Assembly (NCBI RefSeq): GCF_007558865.1
Contig: NZ_VLPK01000001.1
Coordinates: 372,001 to 436,000 of the forward strand
Length of the DNA stretch: 64,000 nt
Reading direction: 5' to 3'
From: Mucilaginibacter corticis
GTDB taxonomy: Bacteria > Bacteroidota > Bacteroidia > Sphingobacteriales > Sphingobacteriaceae
Of the stretch, positions 35,120 through 44,116 are shown in pieces (the first letter of the stretch is position 1; every line of letters starts with the position of its first letter). Made by a program: the position numbers and the translations under genes. The notes under the pieces were generated by a model that saw nothing but the letters and a program-made list of their open reading frames with translations, had not been told where the DNA came from and searched no databases.

Positions 35120-36163
35120 ATGATACCAGTAAAAGGATACGCGGCGCAGTCGCCAACCACAGATCTTGCCCCATGGGATTTTGAAAGACGCGAAGTTGGC
35201 CCGCACGACGTACAATTTGACATTCTATTTTGCGGCGTTTGCCACTCAGACCTTCACCAGATCAAAAACGACTGGTTTGAAGGGATATTCCCCATGGTGC
35301 CGGGCCATGAAATTGTTGGCCGCGTAGTAAAAGTTGGCGACCACGTAAAGAAATTCAAAGTCGGTGACCTGGCAGGTACCGGTTGCCTGGTAGACTCATG
35401 CCGAGTTTGCGATAACTGCAAGCAGGACCTGGAACAATATTGCTTAAACGGCGGCTCGTTCACCTACAACGGCGTTGAGCAGGACAAAAAGACACCTACT
35501 TACGGCGGTTACTCAAACAGCATTGTAGTACACGAAGACTTTGTGCTACACGTGTCAGATAAATTAAATCTTGCTGCTGCTGCACCGTTGTTATGCGCGG
35601 GTATCACCACATGGTCGCCGTTGCGCCACTGGAAAGTAGGCAAAGGCCATAAACTGGCTGTGTTAGGTTTAGGCGGCCTGGGCCACATGGGCGTTAAGTT
35701 TGGCGTTGCCCTTGGCGCGGAAGTTACCGTATTAAGTACCTCGCCCAAAAAAGAAGCTGATGCTAAAAAGTTAGGCGCGCACCATTTTGTGGTAACGTCT
35801 GATCCGGCACAAATTGAAGCAGCCAAAGGTTCATTCGACTTCATCCTTGATACCGTCTCGGCCCCGCACGACTTCAATATGTACCTTAGCCTGCTAAAAA
35901 CAGACGGCACCCACATTTGCGTAGGTGTTCCTGCTGACCCGGCAAGCATAGCTGCATTCAGCATCATAGCTGGCCGCAAAAGCCTTGCAGGTTCAAGCAT
36001 TGGCGGCATAGCCGAAACTCAGGAAATGTTGGATTTTTGTGCAGAACATAACATTGTATCTGATATCGAACTGATAGACATCAAAGACATCCACGCTTCA
36101 TACGACCGTATGGAAAAAGGCGACGTACGTTATCGCTTTGTGATTGATATGGCTACATTGTAA
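35120..36163 (+). CDS. Zinc-dependent alcohol dehydrogenase, YahK/cinnamyl type
   Basis: 347 aa MDR enzyme. Catalytic zinc ligands in CGVCHSD and GHE. Structural zinc in the four-Cys lobe CLVDSCRVCDNCKQDLEQYC (about 90-109). Cofactor motif GLGGLGHMG. The YahK/CAD subgroup reduces aldehydes with NADPH. It stands alone behind a spacer with direct repeats. Confidence 0.93.
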   Translation: MIPVKGYAAQSPTTDLAPWDFERREVGPHDVQFDILFCGVCHSDLHQIKNDWFEGIFPMVPGHEIVGRVVKVGDHVKKFKVGDLAGTGCLVDSCRVCDNCKQDLEQYCLNGGSFTYNGVEQDKKTPTYGGYSNSIVVHEDFVLHVSDKLNLAAAAPLLCAGITTWSPLRHWKVGKGHKLAVLGLGGLGHMGVKFGVALGAEVTVLSTSPKKEADAKKLGAHHFVVTSDPAQIEAAKGSFDFILDTVSAPHDFNMYLSLLKTDGTHICVGVPADPASIAAFSIIAGRKSLAGSSIGGIAETQEMLDFCAEHNIVSDIELIDIKDIHASYDRMEKGDVRYRFVIDMATL

Positions 36164-36175
36164 GGCTGACAGATA

Positions 36176-36258
36176 AAAGGTAAAAGGCGAAAGGTAAAAG
36201 GTTTCGGCATACGGATTTGTATCCGGTCAAAACCTTTTACCTTTCGCCTTTTACCTTT
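36176..36258. repeat. Perfect 29-bp inverted repeat
   Basis: Left arm 36176-36204 starts AAAGGTAAAAGGCGAAAGG; right arm 36230-36258 is its exact complement, with a 25-nt loop containing GGAT/ATCC. Lies between the dehydrogenase stop (12 bp away) and efp. Terminator-like but with no T run. Confidence 0.85.
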
Positions 36259-36270
36259 AAACCTTAGCTC

Positions 36271-36301
36271 TTGCAACTTTGCCTTTAAGTGCCTAAGTTT
36301 G
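36271..36301 (+). promoter_or_regulatory. Promoter of efp
   Basis: TTG (36271-36273), 20 nt, TAAGTTTG (36294-36301). Fits the Bacteroidota consensus; ATG follows 19 nt later. Confidence 0.7.
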
Positions 36302-36320
36302 CGCCTTCAATAATATTACT

Positions 36321-36884
36321 ATGTCTAAAGCATCTGAAGTAAAAAATGGTAACATACTGCGCTTTAATGGCGAACTGTTACAGGTAGAGGAATTTTTACA
36401 CCGTACACCGGGAAATTTGCGTGCCTTTTACCAGGCCCGTATGCGTAACGTAAAAACCGGCAAGCTGGTTGAATACCGTTTCCGCACAGACGAGGATGTA
36501 ACCATTGCCCGTGTTGAAACCAATGATTATCAGTACTTGTATGAAGATGGCGAGTCATTAGTGATCATGGATAACACCACTTACGATCAGCATAATGTGC
36601 CTAAAGCATTATTTGGCCCGGCCGTAAAGTTTTTAAAAGAAGGCATGAATGTTATTGTAGCATTTGAAAGCGAAGAACCTATTATGGGCCAGATCCCCGG
36701 ATCAGCCGAATTAGAGATCACTTATACCGAGCCTGCCGTTAAAGGCGACACCTCAAGCGGCGCGCTTAAAAAGGCCACCGTTGAAACCGGTGCAGAGATC
36801 AACGTTCCGTTATTTATCAATATTGGCGACAAGGTAAAGGTTGATACCGCCAACGGCGCTTATGTAGAGCGTGTTAAAGGATAA
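36321..36884 (+). CDS. efp: Elongation factor P
   Basis: 187 aa, three OB-like domains, relieves stalling at polyproline. KNGNILRFNGEL and the C-terminal PLFINIGDKVKVDTANGAYVERV are diagnostic. The domain-I loop tip reads TPGNLRAF (residues 29-36): the position of the post-translationally modified Lys/Arg (PGKG in E. coli) is Asn32, with an Arg two residues on. So the known Lys or Arg modifications cannot occur at the standard site. Confidence 0.97.
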   Translation: MSKASEVKNGNILRFNGELLQVEEFLHRTPGNLRAFYQARMRNVKTGKLVEYRFRTDEDVTIARVETNDYQYLYEDGESLVIMDNTTYDQHNVPKALFGPAVKFLKEGMNVIVAFESEEPIMGQIPGSAELEITYTEPAVKGDTSSGALKKATVETGAEINVPLFINIGDKVKVDTANGAYVERVKG

Positions 36885-36923
36885 TCCCCCCTATTCCTTA
36901 AGTGGGAGTTTTTAACGTATTAC

Positions 36924-36967
36924 TATAAAACAAGAAAGCCTCTGATCAGAGGCTTTCTTGTTTTATA
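36924..36967. terminator. Terminator after efp (44-nt perfect palindrome)
   Basis: Centre CAAGAAAGCCTCTGA/TCAGAGGCTTTCTTG (36931-36960), extended by A-rich and T-rich flanks. Likely acts in both directions. Confidence 0.85.
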
Positions 36968-37010
36968 TAGCTAATTATCACGAGACAGACATCGGCAATT
37001 ACCGCTATTG

Positions 37011-37037
37011 TTCCCCCTTCAGGGGTTTAGGGGGCTA
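37011..37037 (-). repeat. GC-rich TAG-element, copy 3
   Basis: Minus strand reads TAGCCCCCTAAACCCCT then GAAGGGGGAA, followed by CAATAG. The first TAG is the stop codon of the alkyltransferase-like gene. Confidence 0.85.
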
Positions 37038-37367
37038 CAGAGCCAACTCAATCGCCGGGTCCCAAAACACGGTTTTAAAATCCTGTACCTGGTCATCTTT
37101 GACTTTTACGCCCTCGGCTTCAAGCAAGCGCTGCATGGTATCGCCGCCAAAATGAAACTTGGCTGTCAATAATCCCTGCCTGTTAACTACCCGGTGTGCA
37201 GGTACCGGCGGCTGCGCCGAACCACAAGCCTGCATGGCATAACCTACCATTCTTGATGAGCCCTTAGTGCCCAGATAACTGGCTATAGCGCCGTAAGATG
37301 TCACCCGTCCTGCAGGGATTTGCCGGGCCACATCATATACGTTATCATAAAAATTATAATCAGGCAT
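37035..37367 (-). CDS. Alkyltransferase-like protein (ATL), MGMT fold
   Basis: 110 aa. DVARQIPAGRVTSYGAIASYLG and RMVGYAMQAC match the MGMT DNA-binding helix-turn-helix with the Arg finger. The active site reads PVPAHRVVN, so the acceptor Cys of PCHR is Ala57. ATL proteins with PAHR or PWHR bind O6-alkylguanine and hand it to nucleotide excision repair without transferring the alkyl group. The stop codon lies in a TAG-element. Confidence 0.92.
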   Translation of the reverse strand: MPDYNFYDNVYDVARQIPAGRVTSYGAIASYLGTKGSSRMVGYAMQACGSAQPPVPAHRVVNRQGLLTAKFHFGGDTMQRLLEAEGVKVKDDQVQDFKTVFWDPAIELAL

Positions 37368-37374
37368 AGTCCGT

Positions 37375-38025
37375 TTATTGAAATGAGAACTTTAGATAGT
37401 TGATGTTTTTATTATCCTTCAGATACTTCTTTTCGTAATAAGTTTTGATAGATAAGACTTCATCGGCATATTCCGACTTATACAAGTCGGCCGTGTTGAT
37501 GTGTTCTTTCAAATTTAGCTCTTTTATTTTTTCGGCAGTGTACGCGTAAAAACCATCATTGTCTGTTTTAAGGTTAACGCAGCCACCCGGCTTTAAAACT
37601 TCGGTATACATATTTAAAAACCGTGGCGATGTTAACCGTTTTTTCTCGCGGCTTAACTGCGGCTGCGGATCCGGAAAGGTAATCCAGATCTCATCGATCT
37701 CGCCCGGTGCGAAGAACTCAGTAAGGGTTTCTATCTGCATCCTGATGAAGGCTACATTAGATACACCATCTTCTAAAGCGGTTTTTGCACCACGCCATAT
37801 ACGGTTACCTTTATAATCTATCCCGATGAAATTCTTATCGGGGAACATTACCGCAAGGTTAACCGTATATTCGCCCTTACCGCAAGCCAGCTCTAAAACT
37901 ACCTGTTTATCATTCTTAAAAAATGTTTTGCTCCATTGGCCTTTATACGGCTTCCCTGCATCAAGTTGTAAAACGTTGCTGAAAGTTTCTATTTCGGCAA
38001 AGCGTCTTAATTTGTCTTTTCCCAT
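37375..38025 (-). CDS. trmB: tRNA (guanine-N7-)-methyltransferase
   Basis: 216 aa SAM-dependent enzyme that makes m7G46. LELACGKGEYTVNLA is motif I, and IWITFPDPQPQLSREKKRLTSPRFL is the TrmB signature (PDPQPK-like). Seven bp upstream of the ATL gene on the same strand. Short GC hairpins precede its start. Confidence 0.95.
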   Translation of the reverse strand: MGKDKLRRFAEIETFSNVLQLDAGKPYKGQWSKTFFKNDKQVVLELACGKGEYTVNLAVMFPDKNFIGIDYKGNRIWRGAKTALEDGVSNVAFIRMQIETLTEFFAPGEIDEIWITFPDPQPQLSREKKRLTSPRFLNMYTEVLKPGGCVNLKTDNDGFYAYTAEKIKELNLKEHINTADLYKSEYADEVLSIKTYYEKKYLKDNKNINYLKFSFQ

Positions 38026-38030
38026 ACCCC

Positions 38031-38115
38031 TCTAAATCTCCCCAAAGGGGAGACTTGAAATTAAAATTTAGATATAATGTTATTAAAGCCTCCCCTTCGG
38101 GGAGGTTGGTGGCGA
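38031..38115. repeat. Two GC hairpins between SDR gene and trmB
   Basis: TCTCCCCAAAGGGGAGA (about 38036-38052) and CCTCCCCTTCGGGGAGG (about 38089-38105), separated by AT-rich DNA. They may be related to the TAG-elements (C-run/G-run hairpins) but the sequence differs. Confidence 0.65.
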
Positions 38116-38117
38116 CT

Positions 38118-38927
38118 TTATTTTATCCCGTAATGATCTGCCATCAAACCTTCAAATACACCACCCGGTAATACCTTTTTTAAAGTAACCGCAATGGTTT
38201 GGCCTATTGCCCCTACCAGGTATTGATGCGCCGGGCTGCTTTTTTCAACTATTTTAACCAGTTGCTTACCAATAGCCATCGGATCGGCACCGGCGTTTTC
38301 ATCTTTTTCAATACTGGTTACCGCAATCTCATAGTTGGCCTTTAGTGTGGCATTGTCAACAGTAAAAGGTATTTTTTCTCGGCTGCCGGTAAACTCTGTT
38401 TTAAAATCGCCGGGATTAATGGTTGTTATTTTTATACCCGTCTTGCGCAGTTCCATACGCAAGCTTTCAGAATAACCCTCAACCGCGTATTTAGATGCTA
38501 CGTACATACTCTGATAAGGCAAGCCAAACAATCCGGCTAATGAGCTTATGTTTACCACTATACCGCTGTTATTTTTTAGCATCTCTGGTATTACTGTGCT
38601 GCACATACGCACTACTCCAAAAAAGTTAACTTCAAACTGTTGCTTAGCTTTATCAACAGGCATAGCATAAGCCGGGCCGGCAATACCATTACCGGCGTTA
38701 TTTACCAATACGTCAATTTTGCCTTCGGCTTTTATAATTTTTGCTACAGCTGCTTTGGCAGATGCATCGTCGGTTACATCAAGTTCAATTAAATTAAAAG
38801 GTGCATTTACCTTTTTTGCAAGGTTACGCGTGGTACCGTAAACAGTATGTCCGGCTTCGTGCAAAGCAGTGGCGCTGGCCAGCCCTATGCCCGATGAAGC
38901 GCCTGTTACCAAAATTACTTTTTTCAT
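38118..38927 (-). CDS. Short-chain dehydrogenase/reductase
   Basis: 269 aa classical SDR. TGASSGIGLA (cofactor, about 8-17), NNAGNG, Ser in VNISSLAG, and YVASKYAVEGYSESLR with the YxxxK. Oxidoreductase of unknown substrate. Divergent from ahcY across a spacer holding the second 42-bp array. Confidence 0.9.
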   Translation of the reverse strand: MKKVILVTGASSGIGLASATALHEAGHTVYGTTRNLAKKVNAPFNLIELDVTDDASAKAAVAKIIKAEGKIDVLVNNAGNGIAGPAYAMPVDKAKQQFEVNFFGVVRMCSTVIPEMLKNNSGIVVNISSLAGLFGLPYQSMYVASKYAVEGYSESLRMELRKTGIKITTINPGDFKTEFTGSREKIPFTVDNATLKANYEIAVTSIEKDENAGADPMAIGKQLVKIVEKSSPAHQYLVGAIGQTIAVTLKKVLPGGVFEGLMADHYGIK

Positions 38928-39429
38928 TTGTTATTAAAATAATTAAATGCTGAAGGTTAATGTGAACCCAAATATAAATAAAGCCATGACAATGACAGGA
39001 TTTTATTAGAGAATGTTAATCGATCCACACCGGCATATTTATTTTTACCGGTAGTAAAATAAGCCCTTTTCCGGCATGGTTGCCATTACCGGTAGTAATT
39101 TTTGCCATTTTTCAGGTATCCGATGTTTTGCCGGTAGTAATTTGGGGCGTTTTCCGGGCATTGTGGTTTATATCGGTAGTAGAAATTTAATTCAAACACC
39201 TATCTATCAATTACTTAAAAATAATTCAAAGAAATCTAAGTTGATTTTTACTGATTTTAACGCATCCAAAATTACAGTACTTGTCCGGTAGTGCTAAACG
39301 GCTGTCGCTACAATATACGAAAAAATTCAGGATGATGCGCTGACAGTGATTATCTGCGTATCAATAGTTAACAATTTCACTTTGACCGGCGAATGTGTTA
39401 TTTTTGCATCTCAAAAAAAACAAAACGCT
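38928..39429. other. Divergent spacer SDR / ahcY
   Basis: A 502-bp spacer. It carries the 42-bp array element (39048-39324), a stray CCGGTAGTG near 39286 and a -7 box TATTTTTG at 39399-39406, 23 nt before the ahcY ATG. No protein gene is supported; a 71-codon reading frame over the array reflects the 14-codon period of the repeat. Confidence 0.7.
39048..39324 (+). repeat. 42-bp tandem-repeat element, locus 2
   Basis: CGGTAGTA cores end at 39056, 39097, 39139 and 39181 (spacings 41, 42, 42). About 129 nt further on is ACAATATACGAAAAA (39310-39324). The intervening DNA shares TTCAAAGAA at nearly the same offset as locus 1 (20706-21000). Orientation is opposite to locus 1 on the chromosome. Confidence 0.85.
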
Positions 39430-40746
39430 ATGTCATCAGTAGAGACCGCTTACATTAAGTACAAAGTGAAAGACATTTCTTTAGCCGAATGGGGCCGTAA
39501 AGAAATACAACTTGCCGAAGCAGAAATGCCGGGCCTAATGGCTTTACGCCACGAGTTCGGATCTTCAAAACCATTAAAAGGCGCGCGCATTGCAGGCTGC
39601 CTGCACATGACCATCCAAACCGCTGTGTTAATTGAAACACTGGTTGAATTGGGTGCCGAAGTTACCTGGTCATCATGTAACATTTTTTCAACCCAGGATC
39701 ACGCCGCCGCCGCTATTGCTGCTGCAGGTATCTCTGTTTATGCCTGGAAAGGTTTAAATGAGGCTGATTTTGATTGGTGCATTGAACAAACCTTGTTCTT
39801 TGGCGAAGACCGCAAACCGCTAAACATGATCCTTGATGATGGCGGCGATTTGACCAATATGGTATTTGACCGTTATCCTGAATTAGTTGCAGGCATTAAA
39901 GGTTTATCAGAAGAAACTACAACCGGCGTACACCGCTTATATGAGCGTGTTAAAGCTGGCACATTGCCAATCCCGGCTATCAACATTAACGACTCTGTAA
40001 CCAAGTCAAAATTTGATAACAAATACGGCTGCCGCGAATCATTGGTTGACGCTATCCGCCGCGCTACCGACGTAATGATGGCCGGTAAAGTGGGTGTTGT
40101 TTGTGGTTACGGCGATGTTGGTAAAGGATCTGCAGATTCATTACGCAACGCGGGCGTACGTGTTATTGTAACTGAAATTGACCCTATCTGCGCTTTACAG
40201 GCAGCTATGGAAGGTTTTGAAGTTAAAAAATTAAGCACCGCTATTGCCGAGGCTGACATTGTGGTTACCGCTACCGGTAACATGAACATTGTTCGCGAAA
40301 GCCACTTCCGCGCTTTAAAAGACAAAGCCATAGTTTGTAACATTGGCCACTTTGATAACGAGATCGACATGGCCTGGTTAAACAGCGCTTATGGCAATAC
40401 CAAGATCGAAATTAAACCACAAGTTGATAAATATACTATCGACGGCAGCGACGTTATCGTATTAGCCGAAGGCCGTTTGGTAAACTTAGGTTGCGCTACA
40501 GGCCACCCAAGCTTTGTAATGAGCAACAGCTTTACCAACCAAACTTTAGCACAATTAGAGCTTTGGACAAACGCCGGTGCTTACGAGAACCTGGTTTATA
40601 CTTTACCAAAACACTTAGACGAAAAAGTTGCCCGTTTACACCTTGCTAAAATTGGTGTTGAGCTGGAAGAACTTGACCAGGACCAGGCTGATTACATCGG
40701 CGTACCGGTTGCAGGTCCGTTTAAACCGGAGTATTACCGTTACTAA
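39430..40746 (+). CDS. ahcY: Adenosylhomocysteinase
   Basis: 438 aa from [12 protein letters not shown]; an in-frame start at 39346 would add 28 residues and run through the promoter, so it is rejected. Cleaves SAH to adenosine and homocysteine. NAD motif [17 protein letters not shown] (about 217-233), [14 protein letters not shown], and the C-terminal FKPEYYRY with its conserved Lys/Tyr. Intrinsic terminator follows. Confidence 0.98.
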   Translation: MSSVETAYIKYKVKDISLAEWGRKEIQLAEAEMPGLMALRHEFGSSKPLKGARIAGCLHMTIQTAVLIETLVELGAEVTWSSCNIFSTQDHAAAAIAAAGISVYAWKGLNEADFDWCIEQTLFFGEDRKPLNMILDDGGDLTNMVFDRYPELVAGIKGLSEETTTGVHRLYERVKAGTLPIPAININDSVTKSKFDNKYGCRESLVDAIRRATDVMMAGKVGVVCGYGDVGKGSADSLRNAGVRVIVTEIDPICALQAAMEGFEVKKLSTAIAEADIVVTATGNMNIVRESHFRALKDKAIVCNIGHFDNEIDMAWLNSAYGNTKIEIKPQVDKYTIDGSDVIVLAEGRLVNLGCATGHPSFVMSNSFTNQTLAQLELWTNAGAYENLVYTLPKHLDEKVARLHLAKIGVELEELDQDQADYIGVPVAGPFKPEYYRY

Positions 40747-40780
40747 GCATAAAGCTTAAAGGCAAAAGCTAAAAGCTATT

Positions 40781-40816
40781 AAAAAAGGGCTTGATTTTAG
40801 GATCAGGCCCTTTTTT
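40781..40816 (+). terminator. Terminator after ahcY
   Basis: GGGCTTGAT / ATCAGGCCC stem with a 6-nt loop, flanked by A6 and T6. Works for ahcY and probably for the convergent AraC gene. Confidence 0.85.
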
Positions 40817-40834
40817 GTTATGTTAAGTTTATAA

Positions 40835-41614
40835 CTATCCGCGGTTTGTTGGGTTATAACCAAAATGCTTTTTGAAAGCGAAAGAGAAATGCGATAGGTC
40901 CTCAAAACCCGTATCAAGATAAACTTCCGATGGCTTTCTTTTTTGTTCAAGGATTTGATAGTGGGCCAGTTCGAGGCGCTTTTGTGTTAACCACCTACCC
41001 GGTGTAATTTTAAAAGCGTTTTTAAAATCTTTTTTAAAGGTGGTTAAGCTTCTGCCTGTCAGGTATCCAAATTTTTCAAGCGGAAGATTGAACATATAGT
41101 TCCGTTCCATAAAATGCACCAGGTCTAACTTTCCGGGGGCTTCAAAGTGTGCCAGCAGTCCATCCGTAGCAGGATCAATGGTTCGCAGCACGCGGATAGC
41201 TTCTTCAACTTTAAACGCGGCAATATCCGCCGGCAGCGCATCGGCCAAATCAAAATAAGGCTGTAACGAGTTAAACAAACTTTGAAGTAAAGGATGGTCC
41301 TGGTAAACTACCGGCTCACGCCTAAGCGGTATCGAGGGTTTGATATCGTTATAATATCGTTTTAACCTATCTTGATTAAAAAGTATAGAAACTGCTACAC
41401 AAGGCACACCGTTCAAAGGTAACTTACTCATTCGGCCAAGTTGGTCGCGCGGAAACAGGATAGTATCACCTGCGAAAAAACGGAAACTGCGATCTGCAGC
41501 AGCAATTCTCACCTCGCCCGAGATAACGCGCACCAGGGCAGGTTGCTGCAACGTTAACTCGCGGCTGTAATGAGCCTCTTTTTTACAGGATACAAATACC
41601 TCGGCAATTTCCAT
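40835..41614 (-). CDS. AraC-family transcription regulator
   Basis: 259 aa. N-terminal cupin-like sensor (about 20-110), C-terminal double helix-turn-helix (about 165-259) with the typical second helix region DTGFEDLSHFSFAFKKHFGYNP. Lies 8 bp after the adjacent reductase gene on the same strand, so it may control that gene. Confidence 0.9.
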   Translation of the reverse strand: MEIAEVFVSCKKEAHYSRELTLQQPALVRVISGEVRIAAADRSFRFFAGDTILFPRDQLGRMSKLPLNGVPCVAVSILFNQDRLKRYYNDIKPSIPLRREPVVYQDHPLLQSLFNSLQPYFDLADALPADIAAFKVEEAIRVLRTIDPATDGLLAHFEAPGKLDLVHFMERNYMFNLPLEKFGYLTGRSLTTFKKDFKNAFKITPGRWLTQKRLELAHYQILEQKRKPSEVYLDTGFEDLSHFSFAFKKHFGYNPTNRG

Positions 41615-41622
41615 AATGCAAT

Positions 41623-42660
41623 TTACAATAAATTCAAGCTGATCAGGCTTTCGGCAGTGGCCAATATAGCTTCTTCTGTAGTATGCGGCGACCAGCCCAA
41701 CAACGCTATCGCCTTGGCGCTGGTTGTGTTCATGATAACATCAAGCAGCGGGATCATACTTTTAATCTTTGGATCTTTTAGCGCAGCCATCCTTAACAAT
41801 GTGTTAGATAGTTGTTTCACCTTAACCTTTGCAGCAGCCTCGCCCAGGTTTTGTTTTAAAATCCTGGCTACTTCAACTAACCATATACTTTCCCCTGCGG
41901 TGGCAATAAAACGTTGCCCATTGGCAGCCGGGTTGGTCATGGCACGTAAGTGCAGGTCGGCCACATCGCGTACATCTACAAAGCATGAATTGATCTTTGG
42001 GCATCCCGGCATCTGTCCTGTCAGTAAATTTTTAATAATATCTATAGAGTGCGAATAGTCTGATCCTAAAACCGGCCCCATTACCCCTGTAGGGTTTACA
42101 GCAGCCAGTTCCAGCCCGTTGCCTTCTTGTTCTATAAATTCCCAGGCCGCTCTTTCTGCCAGTGTTTTAGACTTCTGATAGGCAGGCGCAGTTGTGGTAT
42201 CTGTCCACGTTGTTTCGTCATAAGGTGCGGTTTGGTTAGGATGCCCGTAAACAATTGCGCCAATGGCCGATGTTAATACCACACGTTTAACGCCGGCATC
42301 CCTGGCGGCGCGCAGTACACGCAACACCCCGTCGACGGCAGGAATGATCATTTCATCTTCGTGTTTAAAATTCAACTTAGGTGTTGGCGAAGCTACGTGA
42401 ATCACATAAGCACAACCACTTACCGCTTCAGCCCAATTTTCATCGCTTGATAGGTCTGCTTTGATAAATGTTAAACGGTCGCCAGCATCAACACCACCTG
42501 TTTTTAACATTTCCCTTACTTTCGCTTCGCGGTCTAAAGAGCGTAATGTTGCTCTTACCTGGTAACCCTCATTTAAAAGTTGCAGTATGCAACGCATGGC
42601 GATAAAGCCGGAGCCACCGGTAACAGCCACTAATTTTTCGCTATTTGAATTTGTGTTCAT
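41623..42660 (-). CDS. NAD(P)-dependent aldehyde reductase (extended SDR, DFR-like)
   Basis: 345 aa from MNTNSNSEKLV; a start at 42684 is possible but less likely. VTGGSGFIAMRC is the cofactor site, YQKSKTLAE supplies YxxxK, and NPTGVMGP follows as in dihydroflavonol reductase-like SDRs. Substrate unknown. Appears co-transcribed with the downstream AraC regulator. Confidence 0.88.
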   Translation of the reverse strand: MNTNSNSEKLVAVTGGSGFIAMRCILQLLNEGYQVRATLRSLDREAKVREMLKTGGVDAGDRLTFIKADLSSDENWAEAVSGCAYVIHVASPTPKLNFKHEDEMIIPAVDGVLRVLRAARDAGVKRVVLTSAIGAIVYGHPNQTAPYDETTWTDTTTAPAYQKSKTLAERAAWEFIEQEGNGLELAAVNPTGVMGPVLGSDYSHSIDIIKNLLTGQMPGCPKINSCFVDVRDVADLHLRAMTNPAANGQRFIATAGESIWLVEVARILKQNLGEAAAKVKVKQLSNTLLRMAALKDPKIKSMIPLLDVIMNTTSAKAIALLGWSPHTTEEAILATAESLISLNLL

Positions 42661-42761
42661 ATTTATATTTTTTTGATGAACCAAAATTCGCGCTAAAAGA
42701 GGCTTGCCGTTTTGTTTAGAAGGCGCAATGTGCTTTGTTTAAAAGTCGCGATAAGTAGATT

Positions 42762-43352
42762 TTATACGTTAGCCCGGAAAGGATGATCAAGCATTGGGGA
42801 TTTATTTAATTTACGTCCAACACATATCGCTACAATAGTAAGCATACCAATAAGCACTATTTGGGTAACAATAATTATTAATGGCATTTTCTGAGCAACA
42901 ACAGCCATATTAGCTATTGGCGGCGCAGAGGTGGGGATATTCTTCTGGATAAGGTCGCCTGCTTCGTTTGGCAGGTTTTGGGCTAACCCTGCTAAACTTT
43001 TGCTCATTTGCTGCATGCCGGTAATGAGCATGCTTATGGCATTAAACATATAGTTTAACGCAAACAAAACTAAAATGGCAAGGAAACTACTAACCATGCT
43101 GATATAGTTTTGCAATTGTCTTTTAAAACCCTGTATTGCTTCTTTTATAAAGTAAACCAACGCCAGTAACACCAAAAATGTTGGTATAAATGCGCCTTGT
43201 CCCTCTATCTGAATTCCGGTTTCGTTAAAGCTTAAATTTAAAGTAGGCAGAAAAACATGTATGGGTTTTATGAAAAAAATTACAGCGATAAAATTGATCA
43301 AATAAGCGCCAATGATCCAGGCAGCTTCGGTGAAGACAGTTTTAAATTTCAT
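42762..43352 (-). CDS. Four-helix membrane protein of unknown family
   Basis: 196 aa from MKFKTVFTEAAW; an upstream reading frame to 43544 is poorly supported. Four hydrophobic segments (about 8-27, 49-66, 80-100, 163-188) with a Gln/Asn/Pro-rich loop between the third and fourth. Not recognised. No obvious partner. Confidence 0.65.
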   Translation of the reverse strand: MKFKTVFTEAAWIIGAYLINFIAVIFFIKPIHVFLPTLNLSFNETGIQIEGQGAFIPTFLVLLALVYFIKEAIQGFKRQLQNYISMVSSFLAILVLFALNYMFNAISMLITGMQQMSKSLAGLAQNLPNEAGDLIQKNIPTSAPPIANMAVVAQKMPLIIIVTQIVLIGMLTIVAICVGRKLNKSPMLDHPFRANV

Positions 43353-43482
43353 TATCCGGGTTTCGGTTGATGTAGCTAAAATAATAAAACTATCAGTTAA
43401 GCATGAAAGGATAGTCATACTATTTTTAAAGACTTGAGAAATAAGAGTCAAGAATAAAGATTGAAAGGGCTTGATCTTAGGA

Positions 43483-44100
43483 TCAGGGGCTTTTTTTTCG
43501 TCCAACCCAAAGGTCACCAATTCGTTTGATATAGAAATCACCAAATTCGTCAGATTGCTTTTTCACGTAACCATCTGCAATAATCTCCTCTTTTGTAAAA
43601 TCAGCACAATCAAAATCATCTTCAAAATAGACCAAATCTTCATCCGCCAAATACCATTCAAACTCATTGTTATTAATACTAAGGCCAAATTTTTTATCGG
43701 GAAATGATTTATTTATAAGTGATTTTACAAATCGAGTTTTTAATTCAATTTGTTTATCTAATCGGTAACATATTATTTCAGACCACATATAAGATGGGTC
43801 ATATAGCCATACTTGTAGATCATACGGTTGACCAAGCTCTTTGAAAACCATATCCCAATTGTAGGCTGCAGATACTAATTTATTCAAAATGAGTTTGTAA
43901 AACCACAGGGGTGGTTGCCTTTTGTCGAGTTTATAGAACGGATAAAGTGTACACCTTTCATAAGTGTAATCGCCTGGCTGATTAAAATTCCCTAAGTAAG
44001 GATTCATAATACTCTCGCCCCAGTAATTTATTTGTTTTATACGCCGTTTCCATCCTCGTATTTTATTACGATTTCTATTGTAAGGCATTTTTACTTTCAT
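43483..44100 (-). CDS. Hypothetical protein, rich in aromatic and charged residues
   Basis: 205 aa, soluble, basic N-terminus (MKVKMPYNRNRNKIRGWKRR), then many Trp/Tyr/Asp. No domain recognised. The last codons (GRKKSP) overlap an imperfect hairpin with an A run. Lies 16 bp downstream of the GluQ-type synthetase on the same strand. Confidence 0.55.
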   Translation of the reverse strand: MKVKMPYNRNRNKIRGWKRRIKQINYWGESIMNPYLGNFNQPGDYTYERCTLYPFYKLDKRQPPLWFYKLILNKLVSAAYNWDMVFKELGQPYDLQVWLYDPSYMWSEIICYRLDKQIELKTRFVKSLINKSFPDKKFGLSINNNEFEWYLADEDLVYFEDDFDCADFTKEEIIADGYVKKQSDEFGDFYIKRIGDLWVGRKKSP

Positions 44101-44116
44101 ATAACATCGTGTATTC

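Noticed and set aside
39076..39291. 71-codon frame over the second array
   Set aside because: Same 14-residue pattern from the repeat; no start context and the frame is broken by the 41-bp spacing.
43464..43496. Terminator-like hairpin with T8 at the 3' end of the 205-aa gene
   Set aside because: It would act on plus-strand transcripts, but the flanking genes are minus strand and the stem is poor; resembles a decayed copy of the ahcY terminator.
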